From: Algihabitans albus
GTDB taxonomy: Bacteria; Pseudomonadota; Alphaproteobacteria; Kiloniellales; DSM-21159
Length of the DNA stretch: 64,000 bases
Direction of reading: 5' to 3'
NCBI RefSeq assembly: GCF_003572205.1
Contig: NZ_QXNY01000004.1
Coordinates: forward strand, 434,548 to 498,547
Shown: piece after piece, positions 26,497-34,879 of the stretch
How positions within the stretch are numbered: the stretch's first letter is position 1
How the letters are laid out: each line of letters opens with the position of its first letter
Translations under genes and position numbers: made by a program
Notes under the pieces: model-generated
Database searches by the model: none
Seen by the model: only the letters and a program-made list of their open reading frames with translations
Told to the model about the DNA's origin: nothing

Positions 26497-26513
26497 TTTA
26501 GAATTGATCGAAT
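26497..26513. promoter_or_regulatory. ICE-like sequence between irr and fabA
   Basis: TTTAGAA-ttg-ATCGAAT: the left arm is a perfect ICE half-site, the right arm matches 4 of 7. It lies ~60 bases upstream of irr and ~200 upstream of the fabA start, so either gene could be regulated. Confidence 0.35.
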
Positions 26514-26713
26514 TTGCAGCCGGGCGGTCGCGCGAGCGGCGAACCCGCCTGTTCGCCAATTTATCGGGCTTCCAGCAAGCCTTTGAAACGTTTGATCGCT
26601 TTGTGCGGCTTTTCAACGGCCATGCTGTTGCGTATCGTGAGCGCCACCAGCACCGCGTCGCCGGGATGGGCGCGCGGAGGCCGGGAGTCATCATTCCATG
26701 CCGGGGCATACGC

Positions 26714-27247
26714 GTGACCGCGAAGAAGACCGCTTACGACTACGACGACCTGATTGCCTGCGCCAATGGCAAGCTGTTCGGGCCGGGGAACGCACAGTTG
26801 CCCTTGCCGCCCATGTTGATGTTCGACCGCATCACGCGCATCAGCGACGAAGGCGGCGACCACGGTAAGGGCGAGATCGTCGCCGAGTTGGACGTTCGCC
26901 CCGACCTCTGGTTCTTCGATTGTCACTTCAAGGGCGACCCCGTCATGCCGGGGTGCCTCGGCTTGGATGCGCTCTGGCAGCTTGTCGGTTTCTTTCTCGG
27001 CCGCACCGGCGCGTCGGGCCGGGGCCGTGCGCTGGGTGTCGGCGAAGTCCGATTTACCGGACAGGTCTTGCCGACCGTCAAGAAGGTGACCTATCACCTT
27101 AATCTCAAGCGCGTGATCATGCGCCGGTTGGTTCTTGGCATCGCCGATGGGGTGTTGAAGGCCGACGGAGAAACCATCTACGAAGTGAAGGACCTGAGGG
27201 TAGGTTTGTTCCAGGCCGAGGACGCGGCGGCAGCCGAGCCGGCCTGA
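26714..27247 (+). CDS. fabA: 3-hydroxydecanoyl-ACP dehydratase/isomerase
   Basis: 177 residues from a GTG at 26714 ([23 protein letters not shown]); an upstream in-frame ATG is possible but adds unconserved residues. FabA dehydrates 3-hydroxydecanoyl-ACP and isomerises the C10 double bond, the entry to unsaturated fatty acids in the cytoplasm. The active-site His71 is in [25 protein letters not shown], with the catalytic Asp in GLDALW. It is followed by fabB and fabI on the same strand; the irr | fabA-fabB-fabI arrangement is conserved in alphaproteobacteria. Confidence 0.95.
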   Translation: MTAKKTAYDYDDLIACANGKLFGPGNAQLPLPPMLMFDRITRISDEGGDHGKGEIVAELDVRPDLWFFDCHFKGDPVMPGCLGLDALWQLVGFFLGRTGASGRGRALGVGEVRFTGQVLPTVKKVTYHLNLKRVIMRRLVLGIADGVLKADGETIYEVKDLRVGLFQAEDAAAAEPA

Positions 27248-27362
27248 TCCAGGTAATTGCCGTTTCGCGGCAAGCGGCTGGGCAAGGGGTGCGGTGGCGC
27301 AACCTCCGAGCGTTCGGGGTTTTGCCGGCGAGCCGCCATCACAGAAGGACAAGCGGGACGAT

Positions 27363-28583
27363 ATGCGACGCGTGGTCGTCACCGGACTGGGCATCGTTTC
27401 CAGTATCGGCAACAACAAGCAGGAAGTGGTCGAGTCGCTGCGCTCGGGTCGGCCCGGCATCGTCTTTGCCGAAGATCAGGCGGAGCACGGCTTTCGCAGC
27501 CAGGTCAAAGGCGAGATCGTCATCGACCTGGAGGCTCACATCGACCGGCGGCTGCGGCGCTTCATGGGGGACGGTGCGGCCTACAACTACGTCGCCATGG
27601 TCGAGGCGATTGCAGACGCCGGCCTGACGCCGTCGGAGATCTCCAACGAACGCACCGGTCTGGTCATGGGCTCGGGCGGCCCTTCCACCTCGAATCAGGT
27701 TCAGGCCGCCGATATCGCACGAGCGAAGGGCGTCAAGCGGATCGGCCCCTACATGGTCCCGCGCTGCATGTCCTCGACCAACTCGGCAAACCTTTCGACG
27801 GCCTTTAAGATCAAGGGGTTGAGCTACTCGATTTCTTCGGCTTGCTCGACCTCCGCGCACTGTATCGGCAACGCCGCCGAAACCATCCAATACGGCAAGC
27901 AGGACATCATGTTCGCTGGTGGTGGCGAGGAGCTGCACTGGACGCTTTCGATGCTGTTCGACGCCATGGGCGCGCTGTCCAGCGGTTACAACGACCGGCC
28001 CGCTGAAGCCTCACGCGCCTTCGATCAGGGGCGCGACGGCTTTGTCATCACCGGCGGCGGCGGCGTGGTGGTGCTCGAGGAGTACGAGCGCGCCAAGGCT
28101 CGCGGCGCGAAGATCTACGGCGAGTTGGTCGGCTACGGCGCGACCTCCGACGGCGCGGACATGGTCGCCCCCAGCGGTGAGGGCGGGGTGCGCTGCATGC
28201 GCCAGGCGCTGGCGACCATGGGCAACACACGGGTCGGCTACATCAATACCCATGGGACCTCCACACCGATCGGCGATGCCTCGGAACTGCGAGCGATCAA
28301 GGAAGTCTTCGGGAGCGATCTACCGAAGATCAACTCGACCAAGTCGATGACCGGCCATGCCCAGGGCGCGGCCGGCGTGACCGAGGCGATCTACGCTTTG
28401 TTGATGATGGACCGGGGTTTCGTCGCCCCGTCGATCAATATCGAGACCCCCGATCCGGAAGCCGCCGGTGTGCCGATCGTGACCGGCGCCGCGGAGGACG
28501 TGCAGTTGGACTGCGTGATGTCCAACTCTTTCGGATTCGGAGGCACCAACGCTACCCTGGCTTTCCGCCGTCTCGAGAGTTAG
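27363..28583 (+). CDS. fabB: 3-oxoacyl-ACP synthase I
   Basis: 406 residues, start [16 protein letters not shown]. The KAS I catalytic triad is complete: C161 in [15 protein letters not shown]297 in [12 protein letters not shown]332 in [10 protein letters not shown], close to E. coli numbering (163/298/333). FabB elongates cis-3-decenoyl-ACP made by FabA and so commits carbon to the unsaturated branch. The glycine-rich [15 protein letters not shown] closes the fold. The 115-base gap after fabA contains no gene, so the three fab genes probably form one operon. Confidence 0.96.
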   Translation: MRRVVVTGLGIVSSIGNNKQEVVESLRSGRPGIVFAEDQAEHGFRSQVKGEIVIDLEAHIDRRLRRFMGDGAAYNYVAMVEAIADAGLTPSEISNERTGLVMGSGGPSTSNQVQAADIARAKGVKRIGPYMVPRCMSSTNSANLSTAFKIKGLSYSISSACSTSAHCIGNAAETIQYGKQDIMFAGGGEELHWTLSMLFDAMGALSSGYNDRPAEASRAFDQGRDGFVITGGGGVVVLEEYERAKARGAKIYGELVGYGATSDGADMVAPSGEGGVRCMRQALATMGNTRVGYINTHGTSTPIGDASELRAIKEVFGSDLPKINSTKSMTGHAQGAAGVTEAIYALLMMDRGFVAPSINIETPDPEAAGVPIVTGAAEDVQLDCVMSNSFGFGGTNATLAFRRLES

Positions 28584-28657
28584 GCGGTGCCGATCTATCC
28601 TGGGCTGCGGACTCTCCGACGGCCGGCTTGCAACTTTTGCGAGGAGAAGACTCCCCG

Positions 28658-29473
28658 ATGGGCTTGATGAGTGGCAAGCGCGGCTTGATCATGGGCGTTG
28701 CCAACGACCATTCGATCGCTTGGGGCATTGCGAAGGCGGTTCACGCCCAAGGTGCGGAGTTGGCGCTTACCTATCAGGGTGAGCCTTTTCTCAAGCGCAT
28801 CACGCCGTTGGCGGAGCAGCTGGGCGTCACCGAGCTGATGCAGTGCGACGTGGGAACCGAGGGGTCGCTGGAGGCGGTGTTCGAACGGCTGGACAAGACC
28901 TGGGGCAAGCTCGATTTCGTGGTCCATGCCGTGGCCTACTCCGACAAGGAGGAACTGAAGGGCCGCTATCTGGACACCAGCCGCGCCAATTTCGCGCAGA
29001 CGATGGAAATCTCCTGCTACTCCTTCACGGCCGTCGCGCGGCTGGCCCAACCGCTGATGTCGGATGGCGGCTCCCTAATCACGCTGACCTATCTCGGCGC
29101 CGAGCGGGTGACGCCGAACTACAACGTCATGGGGGTTGCCAAGGCCGCACTGGAGGCTTCGGTCCGCTATCTGGCGGTCGATCTCGGCGAGCAGGGAGTG
29201 CGCGTCAACGCCATCTCGGCGGGCCCAATGCGTACCTTGGCGGGTTCCGCGATCGCCGATGCACGCTTCGTCTACGGCTGGAGCCGGGATCATGCGCCCT
29301 TGAAGCGTCCGGTGACCCTCGAGGAAGTGGGGCAAACGGGATTCTATCTGCTGTCGGACCTCTCGGCCGGAGTGACCGGCGAAGTGCTGCATGTGGACAG
29401 CGGCTACAACGTCGTGGGCATCCCTCATCCCGGCAGCATGACCTCCGGCGAAATCAAGAAGGCCAAAACTTAG
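28658..29473 (+). CDS. fabI: Enoyl-ACP reductase (NADH), FabI
   Basis: 271 residues; GAGGAG lies ~11 bases before the ATG. A short-chain dehydrogenase that reduces enoyl-ACP in the last step of each elongation cycle. The NADH site GLIMGVANDHSIAWGIAKA has the FabI pattern G-x5-SxA, and the catalytic pair is Y155-x6-K162 in PNYNVMGVAKAALE. NAISAGPMRTLAGSAI is the substrate-loop region where triclosan acts in FabI enzymes. The C-terminal YNVVGIPHPG is typical. A nested hairpin follows the stop. Confidence 0.96.
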   Translation: MGLMSGKRGLIMGVANDHSIAWGIAKAVHAQGAELALTYQGEPFLKRITPLAEQLGVTELMQCDVGTEGSLEAVFERLDKTWGKLDFVVHAVAYSDKEELKGRYLDTSRANFAQTMEISCYSFTAVARLAQPLMSDGGSLITLTYLGAERVTPNYNVMGVAKAALEASVRYLAVDLGEQGVRVNAISAGPMRTLAGSAIADARFVYGWSRDHAPLKRPVTLEEVGQTGFYLLSDLSAGVTGEVLHVDSGYNVVGIPHPGSMTSGEIKKAKT

Positions 29474-29476
29474 GTG

Positions 29477-29542
29477 CTAGACCAGATAGTGATCAGCCGG
29501 ACCCACGTATTGGGTCCGGCGATTACGTTAGATCCAGTCTAG
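29477..29542. terminator. Nested hairpin downstream of fabI
   Basis: Inner perfect 9-bp stem GCCGGACCC (29496-29504) / GGGTCCGGC (29512-29520) enclosed by outer arms CTAGAC (29477-29482) / GTCTAG (29537-29542). There is no T tract, so this may be a terminator or a transcript-end protecting structure. Confidence 0.5.
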
Positions 29543-29642
29543 ATTCAAAGCGGTAGAGTCTGTTTCTTGAGATCGGCGGAACCGCGAAGCGAGTCCATAC
29601 GATTACAATATGCTCTAGACGGCCGGTTGGGCTGGCAGTCCT

Positions 29643-30497
29643 CTAGGACGGGGACCGGCGTAGCAGCAGTAAGCCACCGGAGATAATCACGCCGGCGCCG
29701 ATCCAGACCAGCAGATCGGGCAGTTCGTCGAAGACGAAGAAGCCAATGGCCGAGGTGGCGACCAGCTCCAGATAGACCAGCGGCGCCAGGGTCGAGGCAT
29801 CGGCGTAGCGGAAGGCCGTAATCGAGAGGATGTGGCTGGCCGCCGACAGCAGGCCCATGATCAGGAAAAGCAGCAGTTCGTTCGTGGTCGGCTGCGACCA
29901 GGTCCAGATGGCCTGCGGTGTCAGGAGTGCCGCGCCGACCAGGCATTGGAACGCCAGAGTCTGAATCGGGTCGCTGCTCTGCGAGGCTAAGCGCGTTGCG
30001 ATCATGTAGAACGCGAAACAGGCACCGCTCCCCATGGCGAGCAGCACTCCGGGCTCCAGCTCGGCGTCCGGCCGCAGGATCAGAAGTGCGCCGCCGAAAC
30101 CGAGCAGCAGTGCAGACACCTTGCGGCCCGTTAGCCGCTCGCCAAGCAAGACGATGGCCAGCAGGGTGGCGATGATGGGGCCGACGAAGTAGGCGCTGAT
30201 CGCCGTCGCCAGGGGAATCTCCGCGATCGCCAGGAAGTAGAGCGTCATCGCGGCCATCAGGAAGACGGTCCGCAGGAAATGCGGGCCAAGTCCCTTACGC
30301 GGCAGGGCGTGCCGTCCATGAGTCGCCAGCGCCAGCGGCAAGACGATCAAGCAGGCCGCGGCATAGCGCGCCCAGGCGATGAAGAGTGGCGACTGGCTGC
30401 TGCTGAGATACTTCGCAAGGCCGTCGACGACGGGAATCGTCAACATGGCCAGGGTCATGAGAGCGATCCCGAGCAACATCGCCGAACCGGCGGTCAT
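29643..30497 (-). CDS. DMT-family transporter with two EamA domains
   Basis: 284 residues from the ATG at 30495-30497; a longer in-frame reading exists but adds a non-hydrophobic leader. About ten membrane helices form two EamA repeats: residues ~1-135 (LGIALMTLAMLTIPVVDGLAKYL to SAYFVGPIIATLLAIVLLGERLTGRK) and ~145-280 (GVLLAMGSGACFAFYMIATRLAS to FVFDELPDLLVWIGAGVIISGG). Both halves have the conserved L-GE / DE-PD element before the last helices. The family exports or imports small metabolites; substrate unknown. It is convergent with fabI and downstream of the pnp terminator. Confidence 0.87.
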   Translation of the reverse strand: MTAGSAMLLGIALMTLAMLTIPVVDGLAKYLSSSQSPLFIAWARYAAACLIVLPLALATHGRHALPRKGLGPHFLRTVFLMAAMTLYFLAIAEIPLATAISAYFVGPIIATLLAIVLLGERLTGRKVSALLLGFGGALLILRPDAELEPGVLLAMGSGACFAFYMIATRLASQSSDPIQTLAFQCLVGAALLTPQAIWTWSQPTTNELLLFLIMGLLSAASHILSITAFRYADASTLAPLVYLELVATSAIGFFVFDELPDLLVWIGAGVIISGGLLLLRRSPS

Positions 30498-30694
30498 GCG
30501 CAGCTCGAGTCTGCGGGGTATCACGATGCGGCTCGGTCCGGACTCTGGTTGCAGGGATGCGAAAAGACGGGTGCAGCAGGTTCCCGCGCGCACCGGTCTG
30601 ACGGTATCCTAGATCGCAGCCGGTTCGAAGGCACGCAGCGCTTGTGGAGGTCAGCTCTGCACGAGGAGCCGCCGGTGGTAACGAGAACGGCGGC
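30498..30694. other. Gap between the DMT transporter and the pnp terminator
   Basis: About 200 bases, part of a 314-base gene-free stretch up to the pnp stop. It should contain the promoter of the transporter gene; I see no clear -10/-35 pair and no further gene. Confidence 0.4.
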
Positions 30695-30736
30695 AAAAAA
30701 ACAGCAGCGGCGGCTCCGTTCCGGAACCGCCGCCGC
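30695..30736 (-). terminator. Intrinsic terminator of pnp
   Basis: Minus-strand RNA forms a 14-bp, very GC-rich stem (two G-U pairs) between 30736-30723 and 30717-30704 with a five-base loop, followed by TGT and seven T in total at 30701-30695. It closes the long minus-strand translation/RNA operon. Confidence 0.88.
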
Positions 30737-30811
30737 GAAAAGGTCTACCTCCGGATCACAGGCAAGCCAGCGTTCGTGCCGCCTACCGTCTCCCGGCGAT
30801 GGCCATCTGCT

Positions 30812-32929
30812 TTAGGAGGCGGCCTGCTCGGCCTCCAGGTCCTCGCCGGTCTCCTGGTTGACGACCTTCATCGACAGCTTGACCTTGCCGCGATCGTCCA
30901 GGCCGAGAACCTTCACCTTCACTTCGTCGCCCTCCTTGACGACTTCGGTCACCGTCTGCACCCGCTGCGGCGCGAGTTGCGAGATGTGCACCAAGCCGTC
31001 GCGGGGACCGAGGAAATTCACGAAGGCGCCGAAGTCCATGATCTTGACCACCTTGCCCGTGTAGACCTTGCCGACCTCGGGCTCGGCGACGATCGACTCG
31101 ATCCAGTCGAGGGCTTGCTGCATGGCGCTCTCCTCGACCGCCGCCACCTTGATGGTGCCGTCGTCTTCGATATCGATCTTGGCGCCGGTGGTCTCGCAGA
31201 TCTCGCGGATGACCTTACCGCCGGTCCCGATCACTTCGCGGATCTTATCGCGGGGAATGCTGATCGTGGTGATGCGCGGCGCGTGGGCGGAGACCCCGTC
31301 GCGGGCGGAGCTGATCGCCTTGTCCATCTCGCCCAGAATATGGAGGCGGCCGTCCTTGGCCTGAGCCAAGGCGATCTCCATGATCTCCTGGGTGATCGAG
31401 GTGATCTTGATGTCCATCTGCAGCGAGGTGATCCCGGTTTCCGTGCCGGCCACCTTGAAGTCCATATCGCCGAGATGATCCTCGTCGCCGAGGATGTCGG
31501 AGAGCACGGCGAAGCGCTCGCCTTCCTTGATCAGGCCCATGGCGATGCCGGCCACGGGGCGCGGAAGCGGCACGCCGGCGTCCATCATGGCGAGGCTGGT
31601 GCCGCAGACGGTCGCCATGGAGGAGGAACCGTTGGACTCGGTGATCTCGGAGATCACGCGCAGGGTATAGGGGAAGTCCTCGCGGCTCGGCAGAACCGGG
31701 CGGATGGCCCGCCAGGCCAGCTTGCCGTGACCGACCTCGCGGCGACCCGGCGACCCGATGCGGCCGGCCTCGCCAACCGAATAGGGCGGGAAGTTGTAGT
31801 GCAGCAGGAAGGCCTCGCGGTACTCGCCGTCAAGCGCGTCGATGATTTGTTCGTCGCTGCCGGTGCCCAGCGTGGTCGTGACCAGCGCCTGGGTTTCTCC
31901 GCGCGTGAAGAGCGCGGAACCGTGGGTGCGGGTCAGCACGCCCACCTGGCAGTCGATCTGACGCACCGTCCGGGTATCGCGGCCGTCGATCCGGCTGCCG
32001 GTATCCAGAATGGTGCCGCGCACCACATCGCTCTCCAAGGCCTTGAAGACGTCGCCGAAGACGGCCAGCTCCGCCTCGTTGTCGCCGAGGGAGGCTTTCG
32101 CCTCGTCCTTGACGGAGTCGACGGCGCTGCGCCGTTCCGCTTTGTCGGCGATCCCGTAAGCCTCGGCCAGCTTGCTGCCGAAAGCTTCCTTGAGACGGGC
32201 CGCCAGCGGCGCCTTCGCCTCCGGCTCCGGCGTCAGGGTCCAGGGCTCCTTGGCGGCCTGCTCGGCCAGGTCGATGATCGCCTGAACGACAGGCTGCATC
32301 TGCTCATGCCCGAAGGTGACGGCGCCCAGCATGACCTCCTCGGTCAGCTCCTGCGCTTCCGACTCGACCATCAGTACGCCGTCCTGGGTTCCGGCGACGA
32401 CCAGGTCGAGGTCTGAGGTCGGCATCTCGTCGCGCAACGGGTTGAGCACGTACTTGCCGTCGATATAGCCGACGCGCGCACCGCCGATCGGGCCCAGGAA
32501 CGGCAGGCCGGAAATGGTTAGGGCTGCCGAGGTGCCGACCAGGGCGACGATGTCCGGATCGTTCTCCAAATCGTGGCTCAACACCGTGCAGATCACCTGG
32601 GTCTCGTTCCGGAAACCCTTGACGAAGAGCGGGCGAATGGGGCGGTCGATCAGGCGGGAGGTCAGCACCTCCTTCTCGGTCGGCCGGCCTTCGCGCTTGA
32701 AGAAGCCGCCGGGAATCTTGCCGGTGGCGGAGGTCTTCTCCTGGTAGTGAACGCTCAAGGGGAAGAAGTCGACGTCCCGCCCGGAGGTGGTGCCGACCAC
32801 GGTGCAGAGCACCTGGGTTTCGCCGTAGGTCGCCAGAACGGCGCCACTGGCTTGGCGGGCGATGCGCCCGGTTTCCAGGGTCAGCTTGCGGCCACCCCAG
32901 TCGAGTTCTTTCTTGTGGATCGTAAACAT
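30812..32929 (-). CDS. pnp: Polynucleotide phosphorylase
   Basis: 705 residues from the ATG at 32927-32929 ([21 protein letters not shown]). PNPase degrades RNA 3' to 5' with phosphate and is a core degradosome component. Two RNase PH domains lie at ~12-145 and ~310-460; the active core has the [12 protein letters not shown] loop and the [20 protein letters not shown] metal/phosphate region. The KH domain is near 555-610 ([20 protein letters not shown]) and S1 near 622-690 ([18 protein letters not shown]). It follows rpsO, and the gap contains a long hairpin suited to RNase III processing as in E. coli. Confidence 0.97.
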   Translation of the reverse strand: MFTIHKKELDWGGRKLTLETGRIARQASGAVLATYGETQVLCTVVGTTSGRDVDFFPLSVHYQEKTSATGKIPGGFFKREGRPTEKEVLTSRLIDRPIRPLFVKGFRNETQVICTVLSHDLENDPDIVALVGTSAALTISGLPFLGPIGGARVGYIDGKYVLNPLRDEMPTSDLDLVVAGTQDGVLMVESEAQELTEEVMLGAVTFGHEQMQPVVQAIIDLAEQAAKEPWTLTPEPEAKAPLAARLKEAFGSKLAEAYGIADKAERRSAVDSVKDEAKASLGDNEAELAVFGDVFKALESDVVRGTILDTGSRIDGRDTRTVRQIDCQVGVLTRTHGSALFTRGETQALVTTTLGTGSDEQIIDALDGEYREAFLLHYNFPPYSVGEAGRIGSPGRREVGHGKLAWRAIRPVLPSREDFPYTLRVISEITESNGSSSMATVCGTSLAMMDAGVPLPRPVAGIAMGLIKEGERFAVLSDILGDEDHLGDMDFKVAGTETGITSLQMDIKITSITQEIMEIALAQAKDGRLHILGEMDKAISSARDGVSAHAPRITTISIPRDKIREVIGTGGKVIREICETTGAKIDIEDDGTIKVAAVEESAMQQALDWIESIVAEPEVGKVYTGKVVKIMDFGAFVNFLGPRDGLVHISQLAPQRVQTVTEVVKEGDEVKVKVLGLDDRGKVKLSMKVVNQETGEDLEAEQAAS

Positions 32930-33098
32930 GGAGTCCTCTTCGGTCCGACCGGCCTTCATGCAGGCACCGGACCCGCGTAAATCGCGTTGCCGCCCCGGTT
33001 GAGCGGGGTCAGGCAACGCAGCTTACGTCGGCCCGGCGTTTCGGGATTCCCGCTGGCCGGCCGGCTGCGGAGATCCCTGGGTGTCGTGTCAATGCAAA

Positions 33099-33180
33099 GA
33101 CCCGCCCGTTCCTTAGCCGGTCCAGGCATCGCGGCGCGCTGTGGCGCTGGAGGCTGAGATCGGCGGGGAATGGGCGGGTC
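33099..33180 (-). promoter_or_regulatory. Long rpsO-pnp intergenic hairpin
   Basis: Arms GACCCGCCCGTT (33099-33110) and AATGGGCGGGTC (33169-33180) pair over 12 bp (one G-U) around a ~58-base interior. The position, between rpsO and pnp on their shared transcript, matches the RNase III site through which PNPase autoregulates in enterobacteria. In minus RNA the stem is followed by only TTT, so it is a weak terminator at best. Confidence 0.6.
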
Positions 33181-33201
33181 ACGTCGCGGATCGACTTGTC
33201 G

Positions 33202-33471
33202 TTAGCGGCGCAAGCCGAGGCTTTGGATCACGGAGGCGTAGCGCCCGTGACTCTTTTTCTTGAGGTAATCCAACAAGCGACGACGCTGTCCCACCATGAC
33301 CAGCAGGCCGCGGCGGGAGTGGAAGTCATGTTTGTGGGTCTTCATGTGCTCCGTGAGGTTGTTGATGCGTTCCGTGAGGATCGCGACCTGCACCTCTGGA
33401 GAGCCGGTATCGCCTTCGCCGCGGGCGTATTCTTGAATCAGCGCGGTCTTGCGCTCAGCAGTGATCGACAT
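33202..33471 (-). CDS. rpsO: 30S ribosomal protein S15
   Basis: 89 residues from the ATG at 33469-33471 ([36 protein letters not shown]), the standard S15 length. [32 protein letters not shown] contains the 16S-binding residues. S15 organises the central domain of 16S rRNA. A four-codon-longer start is possible (MKRD) but not conserved. It sits between truB (21 bases upstream) and pnp, the widespread bacterial order. Confidence 0.97.
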   Translation of the reverse strand: MSITAERKTALIQEYARGEGDTGSPEVQVAILTERINNLTEHMKTHKHDFHSRRGLLVMVGQRRRLLDYLKKKSHGRYASVIQSLGLRR

Positions 33472-33492
33472 GTCTCTCTTCACTTCTCGACA

Positions 33493-34419
33493 TCACAGGT
33501 TCAGAACCCGGATTGGCTTGACGTCTCCGGCCTCGAAACGGGCGATTGCCACAAGCCTATCGCCAGCCATGGCACAAAGGATCTCACCGTTTTCGAGGTC
33601 ACGGATCCGGTCCAGGTTGGAGCGGGCGAGCATTGAAACCGCCTGCCCCTGCCTCAACCGGGTCGCCTCCTGGTCCGTCAAGGCCAGTGCCGGGATGTCG
33701 TCCAGCGCGGTCTTGACCGGGAGCAGAAGCTCCGCAGCGGTCGCAATCTGGGTCTTTTGCTCCAGCAAGTCCAGTGGAATCGCGTCGGCAATCGCAAAGG
33801 GCCCGACCGCCAGGCGGCGGAGCTTGGAGATGTGACCATGGCAGCCGAGAAGCGTGCCGAGGTCGCGCGCGAGGGAGCGCATGTAGGCACCCTTGCCGCA
33901 GTCACAATCGAAGGTCGCGTGGTCGACGTCGTCTTGTGCGACCAATTCCAGCCGGTCGATCCGCACAGGCCTGGCGCGCAGTTTCACCTCCTCGCCGTCG
34001 CGTGCCAAGTCGTAGGCCCGTTGGCCTTCGACCTTGATCGCCGAATAGGCCGGCGGCACCTGCGCAATCTCTCCGACAAGCTTGGCGGCTGCAGCTTCGA
34101 TCGCGTCGCGTTCGGGCCGTTCGCTGCTCTCCGCCACCACGGCGCCCTCGGCATCGTCGGTCTCGGTCGCCTGGCCCCAGCGCACGGTGAAGCGGTAGGT
34201 CTTGGCGCCTTCCATCGCCCAGGCGACGGTCTTGGTGGCTTCGCCGAATGCGAGCGGCAGGACGCCGGTTGCGAGAGGGTCCAGAGTGCCGCCATGCCCG
34301 GCCTTACGCGCGTCAAGCAGACGGCGTGCCCTGTTGAGCACATCGGTCGAAGTCATGTCGGAGGGTTTATCGAGGATCAGCCAACCGTGCAGATCCTGGC
34401 CCTTACGACGCCGCGCCAT
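33493..34419 (-). CDS. truB: tRNA pseudouridine-55 synthase
   Basis: 308 residues. TruB makes pseudouridine 55 in the T-loop of tRNAs and also acts as a tRNA chaperone. The catalytic Asp47 lies in KAGHGGTLDPLATGVLP. GWLILDKPSDMTSTDVLNRARR opens the protein, and YSAIKVEGQRAYDLAR and KGAYMRSLARDLG are further TruB boxes. The C-terminal ~60 residues form the PUA-like end. It overlaps rbfA by 17 bases, showing tight coupling in the infB operon. Confidence 0.96.
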   Translation of the reverse strand: MARRRKGQDLHGWLILDKPSDMTSTDVLNRARRLLDARKAGHGGTLDPLATGVLPLAFGEATKTVAWAMEGAKTYRFTVRWGQATETDDAEGAVVAESSERPERDAIEAAAAKLVGEIAQVPPAYSAIKVEGQRAYDLARDGEEVKLRARPVRIDRLELVAQDDVDHATFDCDCGKGAYMRSLARDLGTLLGCHGHISKLRRLAVGPFAIADAIPLDLLEQKTQIATAAELLLPVKTALDDIPALALTDQEATRLRQGQAVSMLARSNLDRIRDLENGEILCAMAGDRLVAIARFEAGDVKPIRVLNL

Positions 34420-34828
34420 TGTCGTCCTCTTCCGGCTCTTCGGGAGCCGCCGTATCGCGCCGAACCCGGTCGCTGCGCAGCAAGGTGTCGATTTTCGCAG
34501 CCTCGTCGAACGACCGGTCGGCCTGAAAGGTCAACCGGGGCGTGAAGCGCAGGTTCAACTCGCGCGCCAGTTCATGGCGCAACGCCGGTGCCGCGGTCCG
34601 CAGATCGGCCAAGGTGCCGGGGACGTCGCGACCGCCGAGCGGCGTGACGAACGCCGTCGCGACCTTCAGGTCGGGACTGACGCGAACCTCGGTAACTGTG
34701 ACGTCGCGCTGGGCCAGCACCTCGATGTGGGTGCGTCCCTCCTGCAACAGGCGCGCCAGAACGTGGCGAATCTGCTCGCCCACGCGCAACTGGCGCTGAC
34801 TCGGCGCTTTGGCCGCTCCGCGGCTCAT
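34403..34828 (-). CDS. rbfA: Ribosome-binding factor A
   Basis: 141 residues. RbfA assists late 16S maturation on the 30S subunit. The KH-type domain covers residues ~13-115: RQLRVGEQIRHVLARLLQEG, VTVTEVRVSPDLKVATAFVTPLG, then ELNLRFTPRLTFQADRSFDEAAKIDTLL. A short acidic tail (EEPEEDDNGAAS) ends the protein. It lies between infB (51 bases upstream) and truB (17-base overlap), the standard bacterial arrangement. Confidence 0.95.
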   Translation of the reverse strand: MSRGAAKAPSQRQLRVGEQIRHVLARLLQEGRTHIEVLAQRDVTVTEVRVSPDLKVATAFVTPLGGRDVPGTLADLRTAAPALRHELARELNLRFTPRLTFQADRSFDEAAKIDTLLRSDRVRRDTAAPEEPEEDDNGAAS

Positions 34829-34879
34829 GACTGCGAAATCCTCACTCCCGCATCGCGTCGTCGGACGATGGCACGCCGG

